A stretch of 64,000 nucleotides of DNA from assembly GCF_013112225.1 (NCBI RefSeq), contig NZ_JABFHI010000002.1, positions 744,001-808,000 on the forward strand, given 5' to 3'. The translations under genes were made by a program, and so were the position numbers. Below are positions 8,889 through 17,799 of this stretch, piece after piece. Each line of letters begins with the position of its first letter. Positions within the stretch are counted from its first letter, which is position 1. Source of the DNA: Vreelandella azerica (GTDB lineage Bacteria; Pseudomonadota; Gammaproteobacteria; Pseudomonadales; Halomonadaceae). A model generated the notes under the pieces. That model ran no database searches. It was not told the DNA's origin and worked only from the letters and a program-made list of their open reading frames with translations.

Positions 8889-9122
8889 ATGCAAGTCAAT
8901 ATGCACGAAGCCAAATCACAGCTCTCTAAACTCGGCGAAAAAGCCTGGGAAGGAGAGTCCGTCGTTATTGCCAAAGCGGGCAAGCCCTACCTTGATCTGG
9001 TTCCTCATCATGGTGCCAAGGTTCAGCGTAAACCTGGAAGATTAAAGGGACAAATCAAGATAGCTGATGATTTTGATACCACTCCCGATGATCTTCTATG
9101 TGCCTTTGAAGGTGATTTGTGA
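8889..9122 (+). CDS. Phd/YefM-type antitoxin (VapB-like)
   Basis: 77-residue DNA-binding antitoxin. The N-terminal MQVNMHEAKSQLSKL and VVIAKAGKPYLDLVP are the usual Phd/YefM fold signature, and the C-terminal part (DDFDTTPDDLLCAFEGDL) is the toxin-binding tail. AAAGGAG precedes the ATG. Its stop overlaps the start of a PIN-domain toxin remnant (GTGA), so it was once a two-gene toxin-antitoxin operon. The IS605 element just upstream may have replaced its native promoter. Confidence 0.88.
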   Translation: MQVNMHEAKSQLSKLGEKAWEGESVVIAKAGKPYLDLVPHHGAKVQRKPGRLKGQIKIADDFDTTPDDLLCAFEGDL

Positions 9123-9208
9123 GACGGCTGCTGCTGGATACGCATGTCCTGCTCTGGTGGCTTGCGAATTCTACTAATCCCGTACGCACAATGGCGGCAG
9201 ATAAATAG
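9119..9208 (+). pseudogene. PIN-domain (VapC-like) toxin, N-terminal remnant
   Basis: A GTG start overlaps the antitoxin stop, and the frame reads RRLLLDTHVLLWWLAN before ending at TAG 9206-9208 after 29 codons. LLLDTHVLLWWL is the classic start of PIN toxins, with the first catalytic Asp. A whole PIN toxin has about 130 residues, so the rest is deleted. The next gene's leader begins right after. Confidence 0.85.
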
Positions 9209-9297
9209 AAAATATTAAATTCTCCTACCCCGCTGGCACCGAGAACGAAATTTGCTATCTTCCTGCGGATTACGCACGTTTTCCTCAGGAGCCTTTA

Positions 9298-10479
9298 ATG
9301 ACCCAGACCGCTACTTCTCCCAAGGTGCCCGTGACGCTGCCGGATACCATGGCCGCCATGGTGCTGACCGGCCACGGTGATATCGACAAGCTGGAATATC
9401 GTCAGGATGTACCGGTGCCGATACCTAAGGCGGGGGAAGTGCTGGTGCAGGTGACCGCCACCGCCAAGAACAACACTGATCGCAAGGCCCGCGAAGGGCT
9501 TTATCCGACCAAGGACAAAAGCGATGTGACTTCTTTTGCCATGGGCGGTGAGACGACCTTCACCTTTCCGCGCATTCAGGGCGCCGATATTGCCGGGCGT
9601 ATTGCCGCGGTAGGAGAGGGCGTTGATGCCAGCCGGATAGGTGAGCGTGGCCTGCTGGATTTCAACCTCTACGCCGATGCCCGCCGGGATATCAACCTGA
9701 CGCCGGATTACTACGGCCACGGTGCTGATGGCGGCTATGCCGAATACGTCGCCGTGCCAGCGGATCAGTTCCATCATATTCCCAATCCGGAACTGGCCGA
9801 TGCGGAGCTCGCCAGTATGGGCATGTGCTCCTACCAGACGGCGTATCACATGATGACATCGGCCAATGTTAGCCGTGGGGAACGGGTGCTGGTTACAGGC
9901 GCCAGTGGCGGCGTGGGCACAGCGCTGATTCAGCTGTGCCGTATCGTTGGCGCTATTCCCTATGCGGTCAGCCAGCTGGACAAGGCTGATGCGCTGAAAG
10001 CCATGGGCGCAGAAGACGTCATCGACCGCGGCGACCTGCCCACCTTTGTTGAGCGCGTACTGACAGCGACTGGCGGCGCGCCGATTGATGCAGTGATGGA
10101 TCTGGTTGGCGGTGAGATGACCAATCTTTTCATCGACACCATGATCAATGACATGCAGGCGCGGAAAAGCTACCCACGGCTGTCGATTGCTGGCGCCAGT
10201 GGCGGTAATCTCAGCGAAATGATGTGGACCCGCATCTACCTGTATCAGGTGCAGATCTTTGGCGTCTCCCACGGCACCCGCGAAGAGGCCGAGCAGCTGA
10301 TGGCCTGGATTCGCAGTGGCGACCTCAAGCCCGTTCTGCATGCGGCTTTCAAACTTTCCGAGCTGCACGACGCCGAGCGTTACTTCGTCAACCGAGGCAG
10401 CAACTACCTGGGCAAGATCGTCATCGTCCCCGATAGCCAGTGGCAAATCCACGGCGCCCCCTTCAGCCTGAACGGCTGA
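9298..10479 (+). CDS. MDR-family NAD(P)-dependent dehydrogenase/quinone reductase
   Basis: 393-residue medium-chain dehydrogenase/reductase. The N-terminal catalytic domain has the GroES-like GEVLVQVTATAKNNTDRKAREG; the Rossmann domain has VLVTGASGGVGTALIQL (about residues 200-216). The catalytic-zinc Cys/His pattern is not evident, so it is more like the zinc-free quinone-reductase branch. ATG 9298 follows CAGGAG. A proline-racemase-family gene starts 17 bases after its stop, so the two probably share an operon and substrate pathway. The substrate is unknown; an imino-acid or hydroxyproline-derived product is inferred from the neighbour. Confidence 0.8.
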   Translation: MTQTATSPKVPVTLPDTMAAMVLTGHGDIDKLEYRQDVPVPIPKAGEVLVQVTATAKNNTDRKAREGLYPTKDKSDVTSFAMGGETTFTFPRIQGADIAGRIAAVGEGVDASRIGERGLLDFNLYADARRDINLTPDYYGHGADGGYAEYVAVPADQFHHIPNPELADAELASMGMCSYQTAYHMMTSANVSRGERVLVTGASGGVGTALIQLCRIVGAIPYAVSQLDKADALKAMGAEDVIDRGDLPTFVERVLTATGGAPIDAVMDLVGGEMTNLFIDTMINDMQARKSYPRLSIAGASGGNLSEMMWTRIYLYQVQIFGVSHGTREEAEQLMAWIRSGDLKPVLHAAFKLSELHDAERYFVNRGSNYLGKIVIVPDSQWQIHGAPFSLNG

Positions 10480-10496
10480 GCCAGGAGAACAACAGC

Positions 10497-11531
10497 ATGA
10501 AAACACGTCACAGCATCCAGCTAATGGACACCCATGCGGGTGGGGATGTCAGCCGTATCGTTACCGGCGGGATTGACCCGCTACCCGGCAAGACAGTGCG
10601 CGAGCAGATGGAATACCTGCGCGACAACGCCGATGGCCTGCGCGAGCTGTTACTGTTTGAACCCTACGGCATTCCCGAAATGTCGGTGGATCTGATCGTA
10701 CCCGCCACCAACCCCGAGGCCGCGGCGGGCTATATCATCATGGAAGTGATGGGCTACCCGATCTACTCCGGCTCCAATACCCTGTGTACCGCCACGGCCG
10801 TACTCGAAGCCGGTATTGTTGAAAAGCGTGAAGGCGTTCAGCATTTCAAGCTTGAAGCCCCGGCTGGTCTGGTCAACATTGAAGCCACGGTCAAGGACGG
10901 TGTCGTGGAACCGATTACCTGCGAAGGTCTGCCCAGCTACATCGACACCTACCACGCCTCCATCCACGTACCCGGTATCGGTGATGTTACTTATTCCGTG
11001 GCCTATAGCGGCGGCTTCTACGCCCTGGTAGACGCAGAGCAGCTCGGCTTCAAGCTGGTGCGTGAAGAAGAGCGCGCCCTGGCGGAATCTGCTTACAAGA
11101 TTGTCGAAGCCATCAAGGCGGAGCGCGGATTCTCCCACTACACCCTGGGCGATGTCGGGCCGCTGCCTTTTCTACACTTTATGGGGCCGGAAGAGCAGGT
11201 GGCGGATGGCTATATCCGCTCGCGTTCCACCACCTATGTACACCCAGGCGTGATCTGCCGCAGCACCACCGGCACCGGCACCTCAGCGCGGCTGGCGCTG
11301 ATGAACCATGAAGGGCGCCTGAATATCGGCGACAAGCTGGAAACCGTCTCGCTGCGGGAAACCGGCTTTATCGGCACCTTCACCGGCAGGCACCAGCAAG
11401 GCAACTTCCAGGTAGTCGAAAACACCATCACCGGGCGCAGCTATGTACTCGCCAACTCGGAAATCGTCATCAACTGCGACGACCCCATGGTCAACTGCGG
11501 CAAACTTCACCACATCCTCACTGATCGTTAG
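10497..11531 (+). CDS. Proline racemase / hydroxyproline epimerase family enzyme with unusual active site
   Basis: 344 residues, the normal length for the proline racemase superfamily. Family landmarks: MDTHAGGDVSRIV near the start, a first catalytic segment reading YSGSNTLCTAT (Ser91 where the family has Cys in MCGHGTI) and a second reading RSTTGTGTSARLA (Thr258 where racemases have Cys in SPCGTGTSA). Cys/Cys pairs mark racemases and epimerases and Cys/Thr pairs mark trans-3-hydroxyproline dehydratases, so Ser/Thr suggests a dehydratase-like or different reaction. The start at 10497 was chosen for its AGGAGAA ribosome site and the conserved N-terminus. It is coupled to the MDR dehydrogenase upstream. 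Confidence 0.82.
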   Translation: MKTRHSIQLMDTHAGGDVSRIVTGGIDPLPGKTVREQMEYLRDNADGLRELLLFEPYGIPEMSVDLIVPATNPEAAAGYIIMEVMGYPIYSGSNTLCTATAVLEAGIVEKREGVQHFKLEAPAGLVNIEATVKDGVVEPITCEGLPSYIDTYHASIHVPGIGDVTYSVAYSGGFYALVDAEQLGFKLVREEERALAESAYKIVEAIKAERGFSHYTLGDVGPLPFLHFMGPEEQVADGYIRSRSTTYVHPGVICRSTTGTGTSARLALMNHEGRLNIGDKLETVSLRETGFIGTFTGRHQQGNFQVVENTITGRSYVLANSEIVINCDDPMVNCGKLHHILTDR

Positions 11532-11548
11532 GTTTTTAACCACTTTTT

Positions 11549-11645
11549 CGCCACGGACCCTCACGGACGGCACGGACAAACCCTTTTCGTTTTTTATGGG
11601 CAGTTTGGTTTTGACCTTGTCCGTGTAGTCCGTGAGCGTCCGTGG
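11549..11645. repeat. Long imperfect palindrome, copy 1
   Basis: About 97 bp with arms of roughly 25 bases: CCACGGACCCTCACGGAC at the left and GTCCGTGAGCGTCCGTGG at the right, plus inner CACGGACAA/TTGTCCGTG pairing. A second copy lies at 12740-12834. It sits between a gene end and the DJ-1 gene, and the transcript would fold into a long hairpin. Confidence 0.9.
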
Positions 11646-11735
11646 CCATTTTTACTCACCTGTAGTACCCCATTAATACCCGTCGTGCTTTGGGGGTTGC
11701 TACTGTCATCGAACAATTCCAACAGGAGCACGACA

Positions 11736-12305
11736 ATGAGCGCCAAACGCATTCTGATGATTACCGGTGATTTCACCGAAGACTATGAAACCATGGTGCC
11801 TTTCCAGGCGCTGATGGCGGTGGGACATCAGGTCGATGCCGTTTGCCCGGATAAAAAAGCCGGTGATAGCGTGGCAACGGCGATCCACGATTTTGAAGGC
11901 GACCAGACCTACACCGAAAAACCTGGCCACCGTTTCGCCCTGACCGCGACCTTTGCCGACATCGACCCGGCCAACTACGACGCCCTGGTCATTCCCGGCG
12001 GCCGAGCGCCAGAATACCTGCGCCTCAACGGTGCGGTGTTGGCCATGGTGAGGCACTTTTTCGAACACGATAAACCGGTTGCGGCGGTGTGCCACGGCGC
12101 CCAGCTGCTAGCGGCGGCAGGCGTGCTCAAGGGCAAGCAGTGCTCTGCCTATCCGGCCTGCCAGCCAGAAGTGGAACTGGCCGGTGGCCACTTTGCCGAT
12201 ATTGAGGTCACGGATGCAGTCACCGATGGTAATCTGGTAACCGCCCCCGCATGGCCCGCACACCCGGCCTGGTTGGCCCAGTTTATGGCGCTGCTGGATC
12301 GCTAA
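11736..12305 (+). CDS. DJ-1/PfpI family protein
   Basis: 189-residue flavodoxin-like protein of the DJ-1/PfpI superfamily. The nucleophile elbow is [10 protein letters not shown] with Cys119, and an acidic partner is plausible at Glu15 in [20 protein letters not shown] is a strong family motif. Members act as proteases, glyoxalases or deglycases; which one cannot be told here. The ATG at 11736 follows CAGGAG. It lies between the two copies of a long palindromic repeat. Confidence 0.88.
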   Translation: MSAKRILMITGDFTEDYETMVPFQALMAVGHQVDAVCPDKKAGDSVATAIHDFEGDQTYTEKPGHRFALTATFADIDPANYDALVIPGGRAPEYLRLNGAVLAMVRHFFEHDKPVAAVCHGAQLLAAAGVLKGKQCSAYPACQPEVELAGGHFADIEVTDAVTDGNLVTAPAWPAHPAWLAQFMALLDR

Positions 12306-12362
12306 AGAGGTCTATACTTGAGCAGGTAAACGCAGATAAATCGCAGCTGACCAGGAGGCTCT

Positions 12363-12725
12363 ATGTGCAGGCTGTTTATCAATGCCGACCCGACGCTATG
12401 GCAAAGCCAGACCCATTCGCTGCGCATCGACGGTATGGTGACCAGCGTACGCATGGAAAACTACTTCTGGCAGCTGCTGGAAGAAATGGCTCGCCGCGAC
12501 GCCATGAACACCGCCCAGTTGATCACCCGGCTCTATCATGAATCGATAGACGCCGGGCACGACCTGGGGAATTTCACCTCTTTCCTGCGGGTCTGTGTGT
12601 TGCGCTACCAGGCGCTACTGGCCAGCGGCGAGATTCCCGTAAGCCCCGATGTGCCCATCAACTCGCTGGATGCCGACGCCATCCTCGAACGCGAACAGGC
12701 CAAAGCCCGCCGCTCACTGCATTAA
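12363..12725 (+). CDS. Ribbon-helix-helix domain protein
   Basis: 120-residue small protein. HSLRIDGMVTSVRMENYFWQLLEEMARRDAMNTAQLITRLYHE matches the RHH_4-type ribbon-helix-helix fold used for DNA binding or arylsulfotransferase-linked regulators. No toxin partner is seen. CAGGAGG lies just before the ATG. It starts 57 bases after the DJ-1 stop and may be in the same transcript. Target unknown. Confidence 0.75.
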   Translation: MCRLFINADPTLWQSQTHSLRIDGMVTSVRMENYFWQLLEEMARRDAMNTAQLITRLYHESIDAGHDLGNFTSFLRVCVLRYQALLASGEIPVSPDVPINSLDADAILEREQAKARRSLH

Positions 12726-12739
12726 CCGGATCTTGTTAG

Positions 12740-12834
12740 CCACGGACGCTCACGGGCGGCACGGACAAACCCCTTTCGTTTTTATGGGTAGTCTGGTTTT
12801 GACCTTGTCCGTGTTTTCCGTGAGGGTCCGTGGC
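12740..12834. repeat. Long imperfect palindrome, copy 2
   Basis: About 95 bp, highly similar to 11549-11645 with the same outer arms (CCACGGACGCTCACGGGC / TCCGTGAGGGTCCGTGG) and loop (TTTTTATGGGTAGTCTGGTTTTGACC). The two copies bracket the DJ-1 and RHH genes in the same orientation. Confidence 0.9.
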
Positions 12835-12918
12835 CAAGTTTTTACCATTTCCCCCCGCACCACATCCTTCCAGAGCTGTTATATTAGCGCTGTAACCCTT
12901 CATAAAACGGAGCTTGTG

Positions 12919-13652
12919 ATGAGTAAACCCAACATCGAAACACGCCTGACCACTGGCCTGGTGGCGGGGTTGGCAGCCCTGGCGCTCAGCGGTTGTGCGG
13001 CAACATCGGCACCTTCCAGCACAGGCACGGCGGATGCCAAAGCCCCCTTGCTGCCTTCCAGCCTGTTTGCTGGCGATGCAGAGCGCTTTGATGGTTGGCG
13101 CTGTTCGCCTGCCAACCAGAACCTGGTGACCGCCGTGAATGATGAAAGCCTGCGCCTCTGGTCAATGCACGGCGCCTGGCAATTACCTCAGGCCATTGTA
13201 GCCAGCGGCGCGCGCTACCAGCAAGGCGATATCAGCTTATGGAATCGCGGTGACAAAGCCCAGGTAGAAACCCCGCGGGGCCAGCTGCAATGCCAATTGG
13301 CCCAACAGCGCCAGGCCTTCACCCGGGCAGAGTACCCCGATGTCATGTTTCTTGGCCGTGGCAACGAGCCCGGCTGGATGATCAAGCTCTCCAGCCAGAC
13401 CCCGAAATGACCCTGATCTCCAACTATGGCCGCGAAACCCGCACCCTGCCCTATATGGTCAGCGTGATGGATAACGACGCAGGGCGGGTGGTGATTGAAA
13501 ATGCCCAGGCCGATGACTTCTTCCGCGTACGCATTGAAGCCAGCGCCTGCTTTGACGATATGAGCGGCGAGCCTTTCCCCGCGCGCGTTACCCTCTCCAT
13601 TGATGGCGAGCAATATAAAGGCTGTGGGCAAGGTATTGCCCCAACAAATTAA
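12919..13652 (+). pseudogene. Lipoprotein of COG3650-like type, frameshifted
   Basis: The N-terminus has a lipoprotein signal with lipobox LALSGC (Cys26), so the product would be a periplasmic or outer-membrane lipoprotein. The frame stops at 13410 after SSQTPK. One added C in the run at 13400-13403 gives SSQTPEMTLISNYGRETRT and continues to 13652 (GCGQGIAPTN). The core NEPGWMIKL and the closing SIDGEQYKGCGQGI resemble small heat-shock (HslJ/COG3650-type) lipoproteins. Function unknown. The start ATG 12919 follows ACGGAGC. Confidence 0.65.
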
Positions 13653-13927
13653 TAATAAAATGCCCATGGTCATCCAATTGTGACCAAAAATATGTTAAAA
13701 ACTCTCAATCTTTTCAAGGTAACGTAAATATCAAAAGGCCCCTGATTGAATGAAGATAACGGCAGTGTCAGGTTTGCCTGCCTACGCAGAAGCTACAAAA
13801 GCCAGCGTAGGCAGTGGGTTAGAGCACAAAGGCAATACTTGATAGTATAAAAGTTAAAGATGCAACTTATGGCTGGCGGCTTTATTCGCCAGGGCACCCC
13901 TGGCGAATTCATTGATGTGGGTAAGGC
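13653..13927. other. Intergenic leader of the polysaccharide locus with two hairpins
   Basis: 275 bases without a gene. A perfect 10-bp inverted repeat CTGCCTACGC (13778-13787) / GCGTAGGCAG (13805-13814) and a 7-bp hairpin CGCCAGG/CCTGGCG (13887-13905) lie upstream of wzb. The first half is AT-rich and could hold the promoter of the wzb-wzc operon; no single promoter stands out. Confidence 0.6.
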
Positions 13928-14368
13928 ATGTTTCAACATATTCTGGTGGTGTGTATCGGTAATATCTGCCGCAGCCCGGTGGCAGAGGCCATGCTGCGTA
14001 AGCAGCTGCCCGGCAAGCAGCTATCCTCAGCCGGGCTGAATGCCGTGGTGGATGAAGGGGTAGACCCCAAAGCCCGCCAGCTGGCTGAACAGGCCGGGCT
14101 GGAAGTGGCCAGCCACAAGGCCCGCCAGCTGACCCCGGCCATGTTGCAAGCCGCTGACCTGATACTGGTAATGAGCGATGGCCAACGCCGCGCGATAGCC
14201 GATATGTCGCCGGCGATGCTGGGCAAGACCATGCGCCTCGGCCAATGGTTGGAAAACGGTCAGGGCAAGGACATCCCCGACCCCTACCAGAAAAGCCAGG
14301 AAGTCTTCTATTATGTACACCGATTAATGGATGACGCCACACGCGCCTGGGCCAGAAAGCTTGGCTGA
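13928..14368 (+). CDS. wzb: Low-molecular-weight protein-tyrosine phosphatase Wzb
   Basis: 146-residue cytoplasmic phosphatase. The P-loop is VVCIGNICRSP (Cys9, Arg15, C-X5-R) and the general acid is Asp in DIPDPYQKS. It would dephosphorylate the tyrosine tail of the Wzc kinase encoded 53 bases downstream, a cycle needed for polysaccharide export. Complete, with no defect. The outer-membrane exporter gene wza, often next door, is not in this window. Confidence 0.92.
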   Translation: MFQHILVVCIGNICRSPVAEAMLRKQLPGKQLSSAGLNAVVDEGVDPKARQLAEQAGLEVASHKARQLTPAMLQAADLILVMSDGQRRAIADMSPAMLGKTMRLGQWLENGQGKDIPDPYQKSQEVFYYVHRLMDDATRAWARKLG

Positions 14369-14421
14369 CAGTGCCGCCGCTACCCAATGTCGAGATTCAA
14401 AAACGTGGATACCAAGAAAGC

Positions 14422-16681
14422 ATGAGCGACGTCATTTCTCAGCAAAACACCGCCCAGCAAAGCACCGCCCCACAGGATGATGAAATTGACCTGGGCCGGC
14501 TGTTTGGTCTGCTGATAGACCATAAATACCTGATTGTTGGCATTACCGTGCTATTTGCCGCCATCGGCGTGGTCTACGCCATGCTGGCCACCCCGGTTTA
14601 CCAGGGCGATGCGCTGGTACAGGTTGAGGAACGTTCTTCCATCAACCCGCTGGAAGACCTGGACGCTATGCTAGGGCAGGGCAATGAATCATCCGCCTCT
14701 GCCGAAGTACAGATTTTGCAATCACGCATGGTGCTGGGGCAGGTGGTAGACAGAATTGCCCTGGATACCTCAGTTACCCCCGTGCCTTGCCGCTGGTAGG
14801 TGATTTCATCCAACGGCGCGGCATTCAGCGCCCCGGCTTTATGCAGGAAAGCCCCTATGTATGGGGCGGTGAAGATATCAATGTCTCCCGGCTGGAAGTT
14901 CACGACAGCTACCGGGGCCAGCCCTTTACCCTGCAAGCAGAACCCAGCTCACCCGGCCAGCCAGCGGAATATTCCCTCTGGCTGGAAGATGAACGCCTGG
15001 GCACCGGCCAGGCTGGCCAGCAAAACCAGTTTCTACAAGGTGATGTGATCGTCAACGTGGCGGAGCTGGAAGCCGCCCCAGGCGCTGAGTTCACCCTGAC
15101 CAAACTGACCCGCCCGGAAACCATCAAAAACCTGAAAGCACGCCTGACGGTTGCCGAGGTAGGCGGTGGTGGCCGTGGCAGCAGCACCGGTATGCTGCGC
15201 CTGACGCTCAGCGGTGAAAACCGCGAAGAAATTCGCCGCTCACTGGATGCCGTTACGCAAACCTTCCTGACCCAGAACGTAGAACGCCAATCTGCCCAGG
15301 CAGAGCAAAGCCTGGCGTTTCTGGAAGAGCAGGCGCCGGAAATTCGCAGCGAGCTGGATGAAGCTGAAAATCGCCTGAATCAATACCGCTCAGAGTCACA
15401 GAACGTGGGGTTGGATTCTGAAGCAGAGGCGGCGATCAACCGCTATATCGAGCTGGAGTCACGCCTGAGTGAGCTGGAATTCCAGGAAGCCGAGCTGGCT
15501 GAGCGCTTTACCCCCAGCCACCCCAGCTACCAGGCACTGTTGCGCCAGAAACGTTTTGTGCAAAATGACCTTGATGAGCTGGATTCTCGGGTAAGTGAAC
15601 TGCCTGCCGCCCAACAGGAAATTATCCGTCGCACCCGAGATGTGGAAGTCACCCAGGCCATCTATGTGAATGTGCTGAACAAGATGCAGGAACTGCAGAT
15701 GACCAAGGCCGGCACCGTGGGCAATGTGCGGATTATTGACGATGCTTTGGTCGGCAGTGCTGCCATTGAACCTAAAAAGCCCCTGATTGTGGTGCTGGCC
15801 ACCCTACTGGGCGGCATGCTGGCGGTAGGCGGCGTATTGCTGGTTGGTTTGCTGCGCCGTGGAGTAGAAGGCCCAGAGCAGCTGGAGCAGATAGGCCTGC
15901 CGGTATATGCCAGCGTACCGCTCTCTACTACCCAGCAGCAGCTAGTGCGTAAGATAAAAATAAAGGGCAGCAAAAAAGCCCATGAAGTGAATACCGGTGT
16001 GTTGGCCCACCATGAACCGGCAGACCTTGCCATTGAAGCCTTACGCGGGCTGCGCACTAGCTTGCACTTTGCTATGATGGAAGCCAAGAACCGCAGCATC
16101 ATGATTACGGGCTCCAGCCCGGATATCGGTAAAAGTTTTATTACTATCAACCTGGGCGCCGTGTGTGCCAACGCAGGCCAGAAGGTGCTGGTAATAGATG
16201 CCGATATGCGCAAAGGCCATATTCACACCGCCTTTAATGGCAAAAGCGAAAATGGCCTTTCAGATGTGCTCTCAGGGCGCAGCACTTGGCAAGCTCAGCT
16301 GCGCACTACCCCGATAGAAAATTTTAGCTACCTGGCCCGCGGCTTGGCACCCCCAACCCCTCAGAGCTGCTGATGAGCGAGCGCTTTGCGCAAATGCTGG
16401 AAGAAGCCGAACAAGAATACGACCTTGTGATTGTGGACACCCCACCGGTACTGGCCGTAACCGACCCGGCCGTAGTGGGCAGCCTGTGCGGTACCACCCT
16501 GCTGATTGCGCGCTTTGAGCGCAACACGGTAAAAGAGGTGCAGCAAGCCGCCAGCCGCCTGACCAGCGCCGGGGTAGTGGTGAAAGGCACCATTCTAAAC
16601 GCCATGGAAAAGAAAGCCGCCAGCAGCTACGGCTATGGCTACGGCTACTACCACTACAGCTACAAACCCACAATTGAGTAA
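14422..16681 (+). pseudogene. wzc: Polysaccharide co-polymerase/tyrosine autokinase Wzc, two frameshifts
   Basis: Corrected length is about 753 residues, normal for Wzc. In order: N-terminal Wzz domain with a first membrane helix (YLIVGITVLFAAIGVVYAML), a periplasmic coiled-coil region, a second helix near 15780-15855, then the kinase with Walker A ITGSSPDIGKSFITI, A' VLVIDADMRKG and Walker B YDLVIVDTPP, and a Tyr-rich tail (SSYGYGYGYYHYSYKP). The frame breaks at C5 runs 14777-14781 and 16350-16354; one extra C at each restores VTPRALPLVGD and APPNPSELLMSERF. Both are the same kind of homopolymer loss seen across the window. Confidence 0.88.
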
Positions 16682-16688
16682 GGCAGCC

Positions 16689-16712
16689 GGGCCTGTTGAT
16701 GCCGACAGGCCC
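16689..16712 (+). terminator. Hairpin after wzc, weak terminator candidate
   Basis: Perfect 8-bp stem GGGCCTGT/ACAGGCCC with an 8-base loop, 8 bases past the wzc stop. No U-tract follows, so it may only stabilise the mRNA end. Confidence 0.4.
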
Positions 16713-16869
16713 TATGCTTAAACAGCAATTTTTTGCCCCAGGAAAGGTGTTAAAAAAAGTTAGTTCATGTATTATTGTATTTAATTGTAAGTTAAAGCTA
16801 AATGTGGCTTGGGAAGAAACAAAAGGATGAGGGTACTAGGGCATGAGGATAGCCCGGACACAACCTCCG

Positions 16870-16881
16870 GGCGGTAGCGTG
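16870..16881 (+). promoter_or_regulatory. ops element (RfaH recruitment site, JUMPstart core)
   Basis: GGCGGTAGCGTG is an exact match to the ops sequence that pauses RNA polymerase and loads RfaH, the antiterminator of long polysaccharide operons. It lies after wzc and about 1.5 kb before rmlB, on the strand of the whole downstream locus. An AT-rich stretch (16730-16860) upstream could hold the promoter. Confidence 0.88.
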
Positions 16882-17006
16882 TCTGAATGCTTTGTTGCGA
16901 AGATGTTTAAGAATATTGATAACCCCTACTTATCGCTATAATCCTTTAAGATCAATGGTCTACGATATTTCTTGATAGGTTGGGTTGGCAAAAATGCAAC
17001 ACGGGT

Positions 17007-17078
17007 CTGCAAAATTGCAGGGCAATCGACGAAATGGCTAATACTGCAAAAATGCAGCCAAGGTCTGCACTTTTGCAG
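17007..17078 (+). promoter_or_regulatory. Three iterated palindromes CTGCA-N4-TGCAG
   Basis: CTGCAAAATTGCAG (17007-17020), CTGCAAAAATGCAG (17044-17057) and CTGCACTTTTGCAG (17065-17078) share the form CTGCA-N4-TGCAG, with weaker flanking copies near 16988 and 17102. Centre spacings are 37 and 21 bp. They look like a set of operators just upstream of the MNT/HEPN genes. The binding protein is unknown. Confidence 0.6.
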
Positions 17079-17207
17079 GCGGTTCAGCGAACGCTTATTC
17101 TTGCAAGCGTGCAGGAAAATCACGCTGGCCCATTAGCCCGTCTTATCTTTGTTACAATATTTGTCCGTTGCTATCAACGCCAGAATGCTTCAAGCTACCT
17201 GTCGACC

Positions 17208-17481
17208 ATGCGACTGACCCCATATGAAATCGATGTCATCAAAGCGGCTTCGAGCTCTGGCTCTTCGGCTCCCGCATTGACGACGCTGCCAGGGGCGGCG
17301 ACATTGATCTGATGGTCACGTCACCCAGCCCGTCGATAATCCGGCATGAGTTTGTGCGTGTCTTGAAGGGACTATCACCATGAGGCTTGGGGAACAAAAG
17401 ATCGATGTTCTGCTGGAGGCTCCCGGGTTAAAGCGTTTTACGATCTACGAGACCGCCCGGGAGAAGGGCATACTGCTGTGA
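17208..17481 (+). pseudogene. Degenerate MNT-domain nucleotidyltransferase (duplicate of next gene)
   Basis: ATG 17208 opens MRLTPYEIDVIK, parallel to the intact gene's MRLSQSDIDAIK. In another frame follow LWLFGSRIDDAARGGDIDLMV, then KIDVLLEAPGLKRF and AREKGILL to TGA 17481. A deletion after codon 12, frame changes and a stop inside destroy it. It ends 6 bases before the intact copy, so this is a decayed tandem duplicate. Confidence 0.8.
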
Positions 17482-17487
17482 GGGAAA

Positions 17488-17799
17488 ATGCGTCTATCCC
17501 AGTCTGACATTGATGCTATCAAGACAGTGGTGACTGACGTATGCGGTGAAGGCGCGGTCGTCCGGCTCTTCGGTTCCCGCCTTGATGACGCCGCCAAAGG
17601 TGGCGATATCGACCTCATGGTGGAGCTTGATGAAACAGTTGAGCATCCAGCGCGGCTGTCGGCCTGGCTGAGCGTCAAGATCATGCGTGTCACACGGGGT
17701 CGCAAGGTGGATGTGATACTGTCAGCACCCAACCTCGAAGCACTGCCGATTCACCGCATCGCTCGAGAGCAGGGAGTCATACTGTCTCATGAGGAATAA
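17488..17799 (+). CDS. mntA: MntA-type nucleotidyltransferase antitoxin
   Basis: 103-residue minimal nucleotidyltransferase. The catalytic signature LFGSRLDDAAKGGDIDLMV gives GS at 29-30 and DxD at 40-42, with a third acidic residue likely in KVDVIL. In studied MNT/HEPN pairs this protein neutralises the HEPN toxin by adding AMP to it. Its end overlaps the start of the HEPN gene by 11 bases, so the two are translated together. Confidence 0.88.
   Translation: MRLSQSDIDAIKTVVTDVCGEGAVVRLFGSRLDDAAKGGDIDLMVELDETVEHPARLSAWLSVKIMRVTRGRKVDVILSAPNLEALPIHRIAREQGVILSHEE

Noticed and set aside
9295-10506. A 403-residue minus-strand His-rich frame
   Set aside because: Antisense shadow of the MDR dehydrogenase, produced by high GC3 codon use.
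16980-17312. A 110-residue frame upstream of mntA
   Set aside because: It spans the CTGCA palindromes and the decayed mntA start. No ribosome site and no domain are seen, so the palindromes explain its Gln/Ala-rich look.
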